Of a stretch of 64,000 bases of DNA, positions 9,641 through 19,281 are shown in pieces. Location of the stretch: assembly GCF_011369485.1 (NCBI RefSeq), contig NZ_VXCA01000009.1:62574-126573 (forward strand), written 5' to 3'. Position numbers and translations under genes: made by a program. Under the pieces are notes generated by a model. It had not been told where the DNA came from and ran no database searches. It saw only the letters and a program-made list of their open reading frames with translations. Numbering within the stretch: the first letter of the stretch is position 1; every line of letters begins with the position of its first letter. Source of the stretch: Pseudomonas atagonensis. Its GTDB lineage: Bacteria; Pseudomonadota; Gammaproteobacteria; Pseudomonadales; Pseudomonadaceae.

Positions 9641-12091
9641 ATGACTCAAGAACCACTAGTTCGCGAAGCAGAGGTGGCCGCATTCCGCGACGCCGTCCTG
9701 ACCAAACTCACCTACGCGGTGGGCAAAGACCCCGATCACGCTTTCGACCATGACTGGTTCGAAGCCATTGCCCTGGCCGCGCGCGATCACATGGTCGAGC
9801 ACTGGATGGATCACACCCGGCAGATTTACCGCAAAGGCCAGAAACGGGTGTATTACCTCTCGCTGGAGTTTCTCATCGGTCGTTTGCTCTACGACAGCCT
9901 GAGCAATCTCGGCCTGCTCGATGTCGCCCGCGAAGCGTTGACCGAACTCGGTGTCGACCTCGAACGCATCCGCTTGCTCGAACCGGATGCGGCGCTCGGC
10001 AACGGCGGCCTCGGGCGCCTGGCGGCGTGCTTCATGGAAAGCATGTCGACCCTCGGTATCGCCGGCCACGGCTACGGCATTCGTTATGAACACGGCCTGT
10101 TCCGTCAGGCCATCGTCGATGGCTGGCAACAGGAGCAGACCGAGCATTGGCTGGATTTCGGCAACCCATGGGAGTTCGAACGGCCAGAAGTCGTTTACAG
10201 CATTGGTTTCGGTGGCAGTGTCGAAACCGTCACCGATGCCAGCGGCAAAACCAAGCAAGTCTGGTCTCCCGCCGAGACCGTCCGCGCAATTGCCTACGAC
10301 ACACCGGTAGTCGGCTGGCGTGGGGCCAGCGTCAACACCTTGCGCCTGTGGCGCGCGCGGGCCATGGAGGATTTGCACCTGGAGCGCTTCAACGCCGGTG
10401 ACCACTTGGGCGCTGTCGCCGAAGTGGCCCGTGCCGAGAGCATCTCCCGGGTGCTCTACCCGGCGGACAGCACCGAGGCGGGGCAGGAGTTGCGCCTGCG
10501 CCAGGAATATTTCTTCGTCGCCGCATCGTTGCAGGATTTGCTGCGCCGTCATCGCAATATGCACACCTCGGTGCTGACCCTTGGCGACCACGCGGCGATC
10601 CAGCTCAACGACACGCACCCCTCGATTGCCGTTGCCGAACTGATGCGCCAACTGGTCGATGTTTATGACGTTGCCTGGGATGCGGCGTGGCAAGTCACCG
10701 TCGATACGCTGTCGTATACCAACCACACGCTGCTGCCAGAAGCGCTGGAAACCTGGCCGGTCGGCCTGATGGAACGCATGCTGCCGCGACACATGCAGAT
10801 CATTTACCTGATCAACGCCCAGCACATCGATTCGCTGCGGGCCAAGGGCATTCACGATTTCGACGTGCTGCGTGCGGTGTCGCTGATCGAAGAGGACAAC
10901 GGCCGCCGCGTGCGCATGGGCAACCTCGCGTTCCTCGGTTCACACAGCGTCAACGGCGTGTCCGGTTTGCACACGCAACTGATGCGTAAAACCGTGTTCG
11001 CCGAACTGCACAAGCTCTACCCGGAGCGGATCAACAACAAAACCAACGGCATCACTTTCCGCCGCTGGCTGTTCCAGGCCAACTCCGAGCTGACCTCGAT
11101 GCTGGTCGATGCCCTTGGCCCGGATGTGCTCGATAACCCCGAAGAACGCTTGCTCGATCTCGAGCCGTTCGCCGAGAAAACTGCCTTCCGCAAAGCCTTC
11201 GCCGAACAACGCCTGCACAGCAAGAAAGCCCTGGCCTATCTGATTCACGAACGTTTGGGCATCGCGGTCAACCCGGCGGCGATGTTCGACGTGCAGGTCA
11301 AACGGATCCACGAATACAAACGCCAGTTGCTCAACCTGCTGCACACCGTGGCGCTGTATCAGGCCATTCGCGCCGAGCCTGAGGTCGACTGGGTGCCGCG
11401 AGTGAAAATCTTCGCCGGTAAAGCGGCGGCGAGTTATCACCAGGCCAAGCTGATCATCAAACTGACCAATGACATCGCCCGGGTGGTGAACAACGACCCG
11501 ACGGTGCGCGGCCTGTTGAAAGTGGTGTTCTTGCCCAACTACAACGTCAGCCTGGCGGAGAGCATCATTCCGGCGGCGGACTTGTCCGAGCAGATCTCCA
11601 CGGCAGGTTTCGAAGCATCGGGTACCAGTAACATGAAATTCGGCCTCAACGGCGCGCTGACCATCGGCACGCTGGACGGTGCCAATGTGGAAATGTGCGA
11701 GCGCATCGGTGCCGAACACATGTTCATCTTCGGCCTCAGCGCCCAGCAGGTAGAAGCGCGAAAACAGAATCACGAGTTCAGCGCGGCGCCGGACATCGCC
11801 GCCTCGCATCGCTTGAACGACGTGCTGCAGGCGATTCGCAGCGGCGTTTTCTCGCCGGACGATACCTCGCGCTACACCGGTTTGATCGATTCGCTGGTGG
11901 ATTACGACCGCTTCCTGGTCTGCGCCGACTTCGATTCCTATTGGGATGCGCAGAAGCGCGTTGAGGAACACTGGCACGACAGCAACAACTGGTGGCGCTC
12001 AGCGGTGCTCAACACCGCGCGGATGGGCTGGTTCTCGTCGGACCGGACGATTCGCGAGTACGCCACCGACATCTGGAAAGCGCTGGAATAA
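9641..12091 (+). CDS. glgP: Glycogen/maltodextrin phosphorylase
   Basis: 816 residues, the normal length for GT35. It releases glucose-1-phosphate from alpha-1,4-glucan using phosphate and pyridoxal phosphate. The PLP-binding lysine is K666 in EASGTSNMKFGLNG. The N-terminal YYLSLEFLIGR and GLGRLAACFMES segments are also typical. No other glycogen gene is adjacent. The upstream gap 9381-9640 holds no clear additional feature. Confidence 0.97.
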   Translation: MTQEPLVREAEVAAFRDAVLTKLTYAVGKDPDHAFDHDWFEAIALAARDHMVEHWMDHTRQIYRKGQKRVYYLSLEFLIGRLLYDSLSNLGLLDVAREALTELGVDLERIRLLEPDAALGNGGLGRLAACFMESMSTLGIAGHGYGIRYEHGLFRQAIVDGWQQEQTEHWLDFGNPWEFERPEVVYSIGFGGSVETVTDASGKTKQVWSPAETVRAIAYDTPVVGWRGASVNTLRLWRARAMEDLHLERFNAGDHLGAVAEVARAESISRVLYPADSTEAGQELRLRQEYFFVAASLQDLLRRHRNMHTSVLTLGDHAAIQLNDTHPSIAVAELMRQLVDVYDVAWDAAWQVTVDTLSYTNHTLLPEALETWPVGLMERMLPRHMQIIYLINAQHIDSLRAKGIHDFDVLRAVSLIEEDNGRRVRMGNLAFLGSHSVNGVSGLHTQLMRKTVFAELHKLYPERINNKTNGITFRRWLFQANSELTSMLVDALGPDVLDNPEERLLDLEPFAEKTAFRKAFAEQRLHSKKALAYLIHERLGIAVNPAAMFDVQVKRIHEYKRQLLNLLHTVALYQAIRAEPEVDWVPRVKIFAGKAAASYHQAKLIIKLTNDIARVVNNDPTVRGLLKVVFLPNYNVSLAESIIPAADLSEQISTAGFEASGTSNMKFGLNGALTIGTLDGANVEMCERIGAEHMFIFGLSAQQVEARKQNHEFSAAPDIAASHRLNDVLQAIRSGVFSPDDTSRYTGLIDSLVDYDRFLVCADFDSYWDAQKRVEEHWHDSNNWWRSAVLNTARMGWFSSDRTIREYATDIWKALE

Positions 12092-12114
12092 CTTTCCGCA
12101 ACAAATGTACGGAA

Positions 12115-12134
12115 GGCCCAACGTTTGTTGGGCC
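12115..12134 (+). terminator. Hairpin after glgP (terminator-like, no T run)
   Basis: Perfect eight-base stem GGCCCAAC / GTTGGGCC with loop gttt, 24 bases after the glgP stop. No T tract follows, so it may stabilise or attenuate the transcript rather than end it. Confidence 0.4.
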
Positions 12135-12193
12135 GGGCCGATATACTGAGCCCTGGTTCCGCCCCGTTTCGGGGCTGCTCAGGGATATCGACC

Positions 12194-15100
12194 ATGCAAT
12201 GGATGTTCATGTTGATCGGGCTGGTGCTTGGCTGGCTGCTCGATGAGTCGTTCAGCTCGGCGCTGTTGGGCGCGTTGCTGGGCTTGGCGATCGGGCAGAC
12301 ACTGCGTATTGCTCGGTTGGGCTCGCAGGCTGCTGAACAGCAGCGTCAACTTGAACAGGCGAAAGTCGCCTTGCAGGCTGTCGAGCAGCGTCTGTTTTTG
12401 CTGGAAGGCGCGCTGCTCCATACAGCACCACTCCCGAGCGCGACAGCGGCCGCCGAGCCAGTCGTCGAACCCGTCAAAGTTGCCGAAGAGGCACAGGTAC
12501 CAGCCCCTGAGCTGGTCTGGGAACTGCCGCCCGAACTCGACCCGATAGCCGCCGTCGCCCGGCAGACCGGCCAACCGCTGCCGGACGATGTCTGGCGTCT
12601 GGACGCCGTTACCACTGAACCGGAACCCCGACAACCTGCCGAACCCCGTGGCCCCAACCTCATCGAGCGTGGCATCAGCGCCGCACGCAACTGGTTGTTC
12701 GGCGGCAACACCGTGCTGCGTGTCGGCGTGGTGTTGCTGTTCTTCGGTCTGGCATTCCTGTTGCGCTATGCCACCGAAGGCATGGTCGTGCCGATCGAGT
12801 TGCGATACGCCGGCGTCGCGGCGGCAGCGCTGGGCCTGCTGGCGCTGGGCTGGTGGCTGCGGCATCGCAACAACAATTACGCGTTGATGCTGCAAGGCAC
12901 CGGGATCGCGGTGCTGTACCTGACGGTGTTTGCGGCGATGCGTTTGCACCCGTTGCTCGATCCTTCGGCGGCCCTTGGCTTGCTGGTCGCGGTGACGGTG
13001 TTCTCGGCGATTCTGGCGATCACCGAAGACTCGCTGGCGCTGGCGGCGGTGGCCGCACTCGGCGGTTTCGCTGCGCCGATCCTGACCTCCACTGGCGCTG
13101 GCAACCACATAGCGCTGTTCAGTTATTTCGCGTTGCTCAACGCCGGCATTCTTGCGATTGCGTGGTTCAAGGCGTGGCGGTTGCTCAACCTGATCGGCTT
13201 CGTCGGCACCTTCGGCATCGGGTTCGCCTGGGGCCTGCGTTCGTACACGCCGGAGCTGTTGTGGAGCACCGAGCCGTTTCTGATTCTGTTCTTTCTGATG
13301 TACCTCGCCATTGGTCTGCTGTTCGCCCGGCGCAAGTTGCTCGACCTGCCTGACGCCCCGGCGGAGGGCGACCGTGAGGCGCTGCTGCACTGGTCGGCGC
13401 GCAAAGGCGATTACGTCGATGGGACGATGCTGTTTGGCCCACCGATCATCGGTTTCGGTTTGCAGTTTGCTTTGGTCCAGCATCTGGAGTTCGCCGCAGC
13501 GTTCAGCGCCCTTGCGCTGGGCATGATTTACATGGCACTGGCCAAAGTGCTGATGGGCGGGCGCGCGATCCTGCTGGGTGAAACCTGCCTGGCACTGGGC
13601 GTGATTTTCGCCAGTCTGGCGATCCCGCTGGGGCTCGATGCGCGCTGGACGTCGGCGGCGTGGGCGGTGGAAGGCGCGGGAATTTTCTGGCTCGGTTTGC
13701 GTCAGCATCGCCCGTTTGCCCGGGCCTTTGCCTTGCTGCTGCAACTCGGTTCGGCGCTGGCGTTCCTCAGTCAGCTGCACGTCGGCGAAAGCAGTTTGCT
13801 CGACGCTGCGCCGCTCGGCGCGTTGATGCTCGGTCTGGCGTTGCTGTTCAGCTTTTATCAATTGCGCAAGGCTTCGTCGGAGCAGGCGTCGCCGTGGGAG
13901 CGTCAGGGCATGCCGGTGTTGGCGTGTCTGGGGCTGACTTTTCTTTATCTGCTGGCGCCGCTGTTCTTCTTCGTTCAGGGCACGGCGATCAGTTGGGCGC
14001 TGGCAGGGCTGGCGACGTTGTTTGCCGGGCTGCGCCTGCAGTCGCGTACGTTGCTGTTCACCGCGTTTACCGTGCAATTGCTCGGCGGCGCGTTATTCCT
14101 GTTGCGTCTGCAAGGCGCGGACGAGGATTCGGCGGCGGTGTTCAGCGCCGGTTGGAGCGGCTTGCTTAGTGCGTCGTTGATCGGTCTGGCACTGATCGCC
14201 GGCATGTTGCTGGCAGCGCGCGACGAGATGGTGCGCGGCGATGTGCGTTTGTTGCGCGGTTTGTCGGTGGTGCTGCTGGCGGGGTTGGTGCTGATCAATC
14301 TGGCGGTGTTGTTTGTGCTGCCGTGGCAGACCGCGAGCGCGGTGTGGGCGGCCAGTGGCCTGTTGATCATCTGGCTCAGTCTTTACCTCAAGCAACGCGT
14401 GAGTTTTGTTTTCGGTCTGCTGTTGCAGTTGATCGGTGGCGCGGCGTTTCTGCTGGCCGGTCCCGAGTTGCTCGGGCCGCTGTCCAGCGAAGGGCTGAAG
14501 CCGTTTGCCCATGGTGGCTTCTGGACGCCGCTGGTGCTGGGGCTGGCGGCGATGATTGGCGCGTGGCGTCTGCAACTGGGTAATCACGCTTCGGCGTTCG
14601 ATGTGCTGAGCTTGCAGCGACTGTCCGAAGTCTTGCTGGTATGGGGCGCCGGTTGGTGGGCGTTGGCGTGGGTCAGCGAAGTGCTGCGTTTTGCGCCGTT
14701 GAATCTACAGGGCACGCTTTTGTTGTTGGTCGCGGCACTGAGTGTCGCACTCTGGTCGTTGTTGTCTCTGCGTCTGAAATGGCCGGCGCTGGGCCTGCTC
14801 TGCACCGTGCTGATTCCGGCAGCGGGACTGGTGTTATTGGCGGCGTGGCATTCGCGTTATCACCCGGCGGCAGACTTCGGCTGGCTGGCGTGGGCAGCGG
14901 TGTTTGCGGTGCATTTCTTCAGCCTGCGACGTCTCGAGCCGATGCTCCCGGCCCGCGCTTTGCGCACGGCGCATGTGCTCGGCTGCTGGCTGTTGATCGG
15001 CGTGCTGGCATTGGAGTTGCGCTACGGCTTGCTGCTGTTGTCCGAGCAATACAACGCCTGGCGCTGGCTGGGCTGGGCGATTCTGCCGAGCCTCTATCTG

Positions 15101-15790
15101 CTGATGGCGGCTGCACCGCGTAACTGGCCATGGCCGGTGGCAGCGTTTTCTCGTGAATACCGTTTGTACGCCGCTGCACCGCTGGCGGTGCTGATGCTCG
15201 GCTGGTTCTGGCTGGCCAACGGCGTCAGCGATGGCAACGCCGAACCGCTGCCGTACGTGCCGCTGCTCAACCCGCTGGAACTCGGTCTGCTGTTCGCCTT
15301 GTTCGGCGTTTACGTCTGGTCGCGCAGTGCCGTGTCGCAACTGTCGATTCGCCAGGACTACGCCGATTACGCCACGCAACTGATCGCCGGGGTTTCGCTG
15401 TTCGCCTTCTGCACGGCACTGGTCACCCGCGCTGCGCATCATTGGGCGGGCATTCCGTTCGAGCTGGATCTGTTGCTGGAATCGATGCTGGTGCAGGCCG
15501 GATTATCCATCGTCTGGACGCTGATGGCGCTGGGTCTGATGATCGGCGGGCATTTGCGTCATCGCCGTGAGGTCTGGCTGATCGGCGCGGCATTGATTGC
15601 GCTGGTGGTGGCCAAACTGATTTTTGTCGAGCTGAGCAACCGTGGCGGTCTGGCCCGAATCGTCTCGTTTATCGGCGTTGGCGTGTTGTTGCTGGTGGTC
15701 GGCTATTTTGCGCCGCTGCCGCCCAAACGCGTCGAAGCCGAACCGGCGGCGGACAAACCTGCCCCGCAAACCGAAGGAGTTTCATCGTGA
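12194..15790 (+). CDS. DUF2339 polytopic membrane protein
   Basis: A 1198-residue inner-membrane protein of unknown function. Residues 1-30 form one hydrophobic segment. About 35-85 is a charged, coiled-coil-like stretch (EQQRQLEQAKVALQAVEQR), then a proline- and glutamate-rich linker to about 160. The remainder is an almost unbroken series of transmembrane helices. I chose ATG 12194 (MQWMFMLIGLVLGW); the frame is open 23 codons further upstream across a GC hairpin. Its stop overlaps the GTG of the DUF3999 gene, implying a coupled pair. A part in envelope or surface-glycan work is conceivable, but nothing in the sequence proves it. Confidence 0.85.
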   Translation: MQWMFMLIGLVLGWLLDESFSSALLGALLGLAIGQTLRIARLGSQAAEQQRQLEQAKVALQAVEQRLFLLEGALLHTAPLPSATAAAEPVVEPVKVAEEAQVPAPELVWELPPELDPIAAVARQTGQPLPDDVWRLDAVTTEPEPRQPAEPRGPNLIERGISAARNWLFGGNTVLRVGVVLLFFGLAFLLRYATEGMVVPIELRYAGVAAAALGLLALGWWLRHRNNNYALMLQGTGIAVLYLTVFAAMRLHPLLDPSAALGLLVAVTVFSAILAITEDSLALAAVAALGGFAAPILTSTGAGNHIALFSYFALLNAGILAIAWFKAWRLLNLIGFVGTFGIGFAWGLRSYTPELLWSTEPFLILFFLMYLAIGLLFARRKLLDLPDAPAEGDREALLHWSARKGDYVDGTMLFGPPIIGFGLQFALVQHLEFAAAFSALALGMIYMALAKVLMGGRAILLGETCLALGVIFASLAIPLGLDARWTSAAWAVEGAGIFWLGLRQHRPFARAFALLLQLGSALAFLSQLHVGESSLLDAAPLGALMLGLALLFSFYQLRKASSEQASPWERQGMPVLACLGLTFLYLLAPLFFFVQGTAISWALAGLATLFAGLRLQSRTLLFTAFTVQLLGGALFLLRLQGADEDSAAVFSAGWSGLLSASLIGLALIAGMLLAARDEMVRGDVRLLRGLSVVLLAGLVLINLAVLFVLPWQTASAVWAASGLLIIWLSLYLKQRVSFVFGLLLQLIGGAAFLLAGPELLGPLSSEGLKPFAHGGFWTPLVLGLAAMIGAWRLQLGNHASAFDVLSLQRLSEVLLVWGAGWWALAWVSEVLRFAPLNLQGTLLLLVAALSVALWSLLSLRLKWPALGLLCTVLIPAAGLVLLAAWHSRYHPAADFGWLAWAAVFAVHFFSLRRLEPMLPARALRTAHVLGCWLLIGVLALELRYGLLLLSEQYNAWRWLGWAILPSLYLLMAAAPRNWPWPVAAFSREYRLYAAAPLAVLMLGWFWLANGVSDGNAEPLPYVPLLNPLELGLLFALFGVYVWSRSAVSQLSIRQDYADYATQLIAGVSLFAFCTALVTRAAHHWAGIPFELDLLLESMLVQAGLSIVWTLMALGLMIGGHLRHRREVWLIGAALIALVVAKLIFVELSNRGGLARIVSFIGVGVLLLVVGYFAPLPPKRVEAEPAADKPAPQTEGVSS

Positions 15791-17151
15791 GTCGTATGCG
15801 AAAGCTGGGGTGGTTGGCGTTGGGCGTGGTGATGACCGCCGGCGCTCAGGAGAAACCGGCGGACTTCGCTACGCAAGTGCCGCTGTCCGTCAGCGGCAAC
15901 GGCCCGTGGTATCGCCTCGAACTGCCGCTGAACGTGCAATTGCAGGCGCGTCAGACCGATCTCAGTGACCTGCGCGTATTTAACGCCGCCGGCGAAGCGC
16001 AAGCCTACGCCTTGGCCCGCGAGTCCGCGCAGACCCGCGATGACGGTCGGTTGAACGAGGTCAAATGGTTCCCTCTGTACAACGCCGCTGACGCCACTGA
16101 GCGCGCGCCGAACGTACGTGTGCAATCCACCACCACCGGTACGCTGGTTGAAGTGCAACCGTCCAGTCAGTTGGAAGCCGGCGAAGAAGTGCTGCGTGGC
16201 TGGCTGCTCGATGCCAGTGCAATCAAGGCGCCGTTGCAGCAGTTGATCCTCGACTGGACCAGCGAGCGCGATGGCTTCCAGCGTTTCAGCATCGAGGCCA
16301 GCGACGACTTGCAGCACTGGCAGCCGTGGGGCGAGGGGCAGGTGGCGCGGCTGACCTTTTCCGATGAGCGCATCGAGCAGCACGAAGTGACGTTGCCGGG
16401 GCAATCTGCGCGCTATTTGCGGCTGCTGTGGGAATCGCCGAATTCGGCGCCGACCCTGACCTCGGCGCAACTGAAAAGCAGTGATCCGCGAAACGTGCCG
16501 CTGCCTCTAGTCTGGTCAGAAGAACTGGCCGGTAGCAGCGTCAAGGCGGGCGAATACACCTGGCAACTGCCGATGGGGCTGAGCGTCGAGCGGGTGCAGG
16601 TTGAGTTGAAACAACCGAACAGTCTGGCGCCAGTGACGTTGGCGGGGCGGCGCGAGAGCAGCCTGCCGTGGCAGACACTGAGCAGCGGCTTGCTCTATCG
16701 CCTGACCCAGAATGGTCAGGACGTGGTGCAAAACGAACTGCAGCTTTATGGGCAAACCGTGCAGCAACTGAAACTGGCGGTTGATGAGCGTGGCGGCGGA
16801 TTGGGTGAGCAGGCACCGAGTCTTAAATACGCGGTGCGGGCGACTCAGGTGATTTTCCTCGCTCGCGGCGAAGGGCCGTACAGCCTGACGCTCGGTAATC
16901 CGACGGTGAAAACGGCGAACCTGCCGTTGTCGACGCTGATCCCGGATTTCAAACCGGAAAAACTGACAACGCTGGGTAAGGCGTCGGTGCAGGGTGAAGT
17001 GGTTGTCACGCAGACATCGACCGCGCCGACGGCGGCGGTGGCCGAGACCCACTGGAAGAAAATCGGCCTATGGGCCGTGTTGCTACTGAGTGTGGTGTTT
17101 CTCGGGGCGATGGCGTTCAGCCTGCTGCGTAAACCTCCTGCCAAATCCTGA
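15787..17151 (+). CDS. DUF3999 membrane-anchored periplasmic protein
   Basis: 454 residues. A signal peptide covers about 1-20 (LGWLALGVVMTAGAQ). The body is a long beta-rich periplasmic region, and one transmembrane helix lies at about 424-446 (IGLWAVLLLSVVFLGAMAF) with a short basic tail, so it is tethered facing the periplasm. The GTG start overlaps the DUF2339 stop (GTGA) behind a strong GAAGGAG. The pairing suggests the two proteins act together; function unknown. The central part, with repeated tryptophans such as LQHWQPWGEG, recalls discoidin/carbohydrate-binding folds, which is only a suggestion. Confidence 0.85.
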   Translation: MSRMRKLGWLALGVVMTAGAQEKPADFATQVPLSVSGNGPWYRLELPLNVQLQARQTDLSDLRVFNAAGEAQAYALARESAQTRDDGRLNEVKWFPLYNAADATERAPNVRVQSTTTGTLVEVQPSSQLEAGEEVLRGWLLDASAIKAPLQQLILDWTSERDGFQRFSIEASDDLQHWQPWGEGQVARLTFSDERIEQHEVTLPGQSARYLRLLWESPNSAPTLTSAQLKSSDPRNVPLPLVWSEELAGSSVKAGEYTWQLPMGLSVERVQVELKQPNSLAPVTLAGRRESSLPWQTLSSGLLYRLTQNGQDVVQNELQLYGQTVQQLKLAVDERGGGLGEQAPSLKYAVRATQVIFLARGEGPYSLTLGNPTVKTANLPLSTLIPDFKPEKLTTLGKASVQGEVVVTQTSTAPTAAVAETHWKKIGLWAVLLLSVVFLGAMAFSLLRKPPAKS

Positions 17152-17173
17152 AAAGGCGGGTGCTGTGCACCCG

Positions 17174-17260
17174 ATCGCGAGCAGACTCACTCCTACAGTT
17201 GATTGCATTTCTCCAGATGCAATGCGATCCCTGTAGGAGTGAGCCTGCTCGCGATAGCGG
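17174..17260. repeat. REP doublet (REPIN), GTAGGAGTGAGCCTGCTC type
   Basis: Inverted pair gcgagcagactcactcctac / gtaggagtgagcctgctcgc with a short spacer. The rest of the 331-base gap 17152-17482 must hold the fbp promoter, but I cannot place a convincing -35/-10. Confidence 0.9.
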
Positions 17261-17482
17261 TCTCCCAGCCAACAAAAATCCTCAAACGGCCCCTTCACTC
17301 AACCACCACCCGTCCCGAACCGGTCTACGCTAAATCCGCTACCTGAACTCTCCACCGACAATCACGTCTCATGCAGGCAAATACACCCCAACGCACGTTA
17401 CCGGGCGTCTTCGCTCGCTACGTTTTCAGACTCCCTGTAAACTGCGCGGGTTTTTAGCCCCCCCATTCCACCGGAGCCGTCC

Positions 17483-18493
17483 ATGTCCCGCGTTACCTTG
17501 AGTCGCTATTTGATTGAGCAGACCCGCAGCAACAACACTCCTGCCGATCTGCGCTTCCTGATCGAAGTGGTGGCGCGTGCCTGCAAGGAGATCAGCCACG
17601 CCGTGTCCAAAGGCGCCCTGGGTGGTGTTCTGGGCAGCATGGGCACTGAAAACGTGCAAGGCGAAGTGCAGAAGAAACTCGACGTGCTGTCGAACGAAAT
17701 CCTGCTCGAAGCCAACGAGTGGGGCGGTCACCTGGCCGGCATGGCGTCCGAAGAAATGGACAACGCCTACCAGATCCCGGGCAAATACCCGAAGGGTGCC
17801 TACCTGCTGGTATTCGACCCGCTGGACGGTTCGTCGAACATCGACATCAACGCGCCGGTCGGCACCATCTTCTCGGTACTGCGTTGCCCGAACGAATACC
17901 TGAGTCAGAACGAACCGCTGAACGAAAAAGCTTTCCTGCAGCCAGGCACTCAGCAAGTGGCTGCCGGTTACGCGATCTACGGCCCGCAGACCATGCTGGT
18001 GCTGACCCTGGGCGACGGCGTCAAAGGCTTCACCCTGGACCGCGAAATGGGCAGCTTCGTGCTGACCCACGAAGACATCACCATTCCTGAAACCACCCAG
18101 GAATTTGCGATCAACATGTCCAATCAGCGCCACTGGGAAGCCCCGGTACAACGCTACGTCAGCGAACTGCTGGCCGGCGAAGAAGGCCCGCTGAAGAAGA
18201 ACTACAACATGCGCTGGGTTGCGGCGATGGTTGCCGACGTTCACCGCATCCTGACCCGTGGCGGTCTGTTCATGTACCCGCGTGACAGCCGCGAGCCGTC
18301 CAAGCCAGGCAAACTGCGTCTGATGTACGAAGCCAATCCGATGTCGTTCCTCGTAGAGCAGGCGGGCGGCGCGTCCACCGACGGTCACCAGCGCATCCTC
18401 GACATTCAGCCGGAAGGCCTGCACCAGCGTGTTGCAGTGTTCCTTGGTTCGAAAGAAGAAGTCGCTCGCGCCACGGCTTACCACAAGGAATAA
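17483..18493 (+). CDS. fbp: Class I fructose-1,6-bisphosphatase
   Basis: 336 residues. It hydrolyses fructose-1,6-bisphosphate to fructose-6-phosphate in gluconeogenesis. The metal-binding signature [11 protein letters not shown] is at 111-121, after the acidic cluster in MASEEMDN (88-94). The substrate-binding stretch [15 protein letters not shown] and [17 protein letters not shown] lie in the C-terminal half. It is followed after three bases by the DUF924 gene, so the two are probably cotranscribed. Gluconeogenic enzymes are essential to pseudomonads growing on amino acids such as histidine. Confidence 0.97.
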   Translation: MSRVTLSRYLIEQTRSNNTPADLRFLIEVVARACKEISHAVSKGALGGVLGSMGTENVQGEVQKKLDVLSNEILLEANEWGGHLAGMASEEMDNAYQIPGKYPKGAYLLVFDPLDGSSNIDINAPVGTIFSVLRCPNEYLSQNEPLNEKAFLQPGTQQVAAGYAIYGPQTMLVLTLGDGVKGFTLDREMGSFVLTHEDITIPETTQEFAINMSNQRHWEAPVQRYVSELLAGEEGPLKKNYNMRWVAAMVADVHRILTRGGLFMYPRDSREPSKPGKLRLMYEANPMSFLVEQAGGASTDGHQRILDIQPEGLHQRVAVFLGSKEEVARATAYHKE

Positions 18494-18496
18494 ATC

Positions 18497-19099
18497 ATGA
18501 CCGCGCCCTGGCAGCCGTTGCTCGATTGGTGGTTCGGACACGCCGAATCAGCGGACGAGATATCGGCGGACAAGGGCAAGTTGTGGTTCGGTAAGCGAGA
18601 CAGTCAAGACCTCGAAGCGCGTGAGCGTTTCGGGGTCTTTGTCGATCAGGCCATGGCCGGCGAATTGACCGAGTGGACGCAACGTCCCGAAGGTTGGCTG
18701 GCGGTGGTGTTGCTGCTTGATCAACTGCCGCGAATGATCTTTCGCGATACCCCCAAAGCTTTCTCCGGCGATCTGCGTGCGCAGAAGCTTGTTGCGCAAG
18801 GCATTGCTGCGGATTTCGACCGGCAGTTGAAACCGATTCAGCGGGTATTCATTTATCTGGTATTCGAACACTGCGAAAACCTCGCGGTGCAGAACGAAGC
18901 GGTTTCGCGATTCATCGACTTGGTGGCTGAACAGCCGGAAGCGCAGCGGGCGGTGTTTGCGGACAATCTGGATTATGCCGAGCGGCATCAGAAGGTGATC
19001 GCCAGGTTTGGCCGGTTTCCGCATCGCAATGCGGTGTTGGGAAGGGAGTCTACGGCTGAGGAGTTGGTGTTTCTTTCCGAACCGGGTTCACGGTTTTAA
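18497..19099 (+). CDS. DUF924 family protein
   Basis: 200 residues, mainly helical. It matches the DUF924 family by the WFG...KLWFGK start, the LLLDQLPRMIFRDTPKAFSGD core (about 72-92) and FIYLVFEHCEN (about 114-125). The family has a TPR-like helical fold and no settled function. Its ATG lies three bases after the fbp stop, so it probably shares the fbp transcript. The gene ends just before an interspersed repeat and faces the convergent chemoreceptor gene. Confidence 0.85.
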   Translation: MTAPWQPLLDWWFGHAESADEISADKGKLWFGKRDSQDLEARERFGVFVDQAMAGELTEWTQRPEGWLAVVLLLDQLPRMIFRDTPKAFSGDLRAQKLVAQGIAADFDRQLKPIQRVFIYLVFEHCENLAVQNEAVSRFIDLVAEQPEAQRAVFADNLDYAERHQKVIARFGRFPHRNAVLGRESTAEELVFLSEPGSRF

Positions 19100-19106
19100 G
19101 AACTTT

Positions 19107-19266
19107 CCCTCACCCTAGCCCTCTCCCGGAGGTAGAGGGGACTGACCGAGGTGATTGGGCGAGGTACGCCGACCTGAAATATCGAGTCGCACTCAGTTCT
19201 GGAACATCCCCCGATCGGCTCCCTTTCCCCCTCGCCCCCTTGGGGGAGAGGGCTGGGGTGAGGGGG
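19107..19266. repeat. Long palindromic interspersed repeat, copy A
   Basis: Outer arms ccctcaccctagccctctccc and gagagggctggggtgaggg are inverted. The core contains tacgccgacctgaa. It fills the gap between two convergent genes. Other copies are at 35175, 43801 and 57153. Confidence 0.88.
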
Positions 19267-19281
19267 TAAAGCCCTTGATCT

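Noticed and set aside
12125..12193. Short promoter-like TTGTTG...TATACT before the DUF2339 gene
   Set aside because: The spacing between hexamers is only 11 bases, too short for sigma-70.
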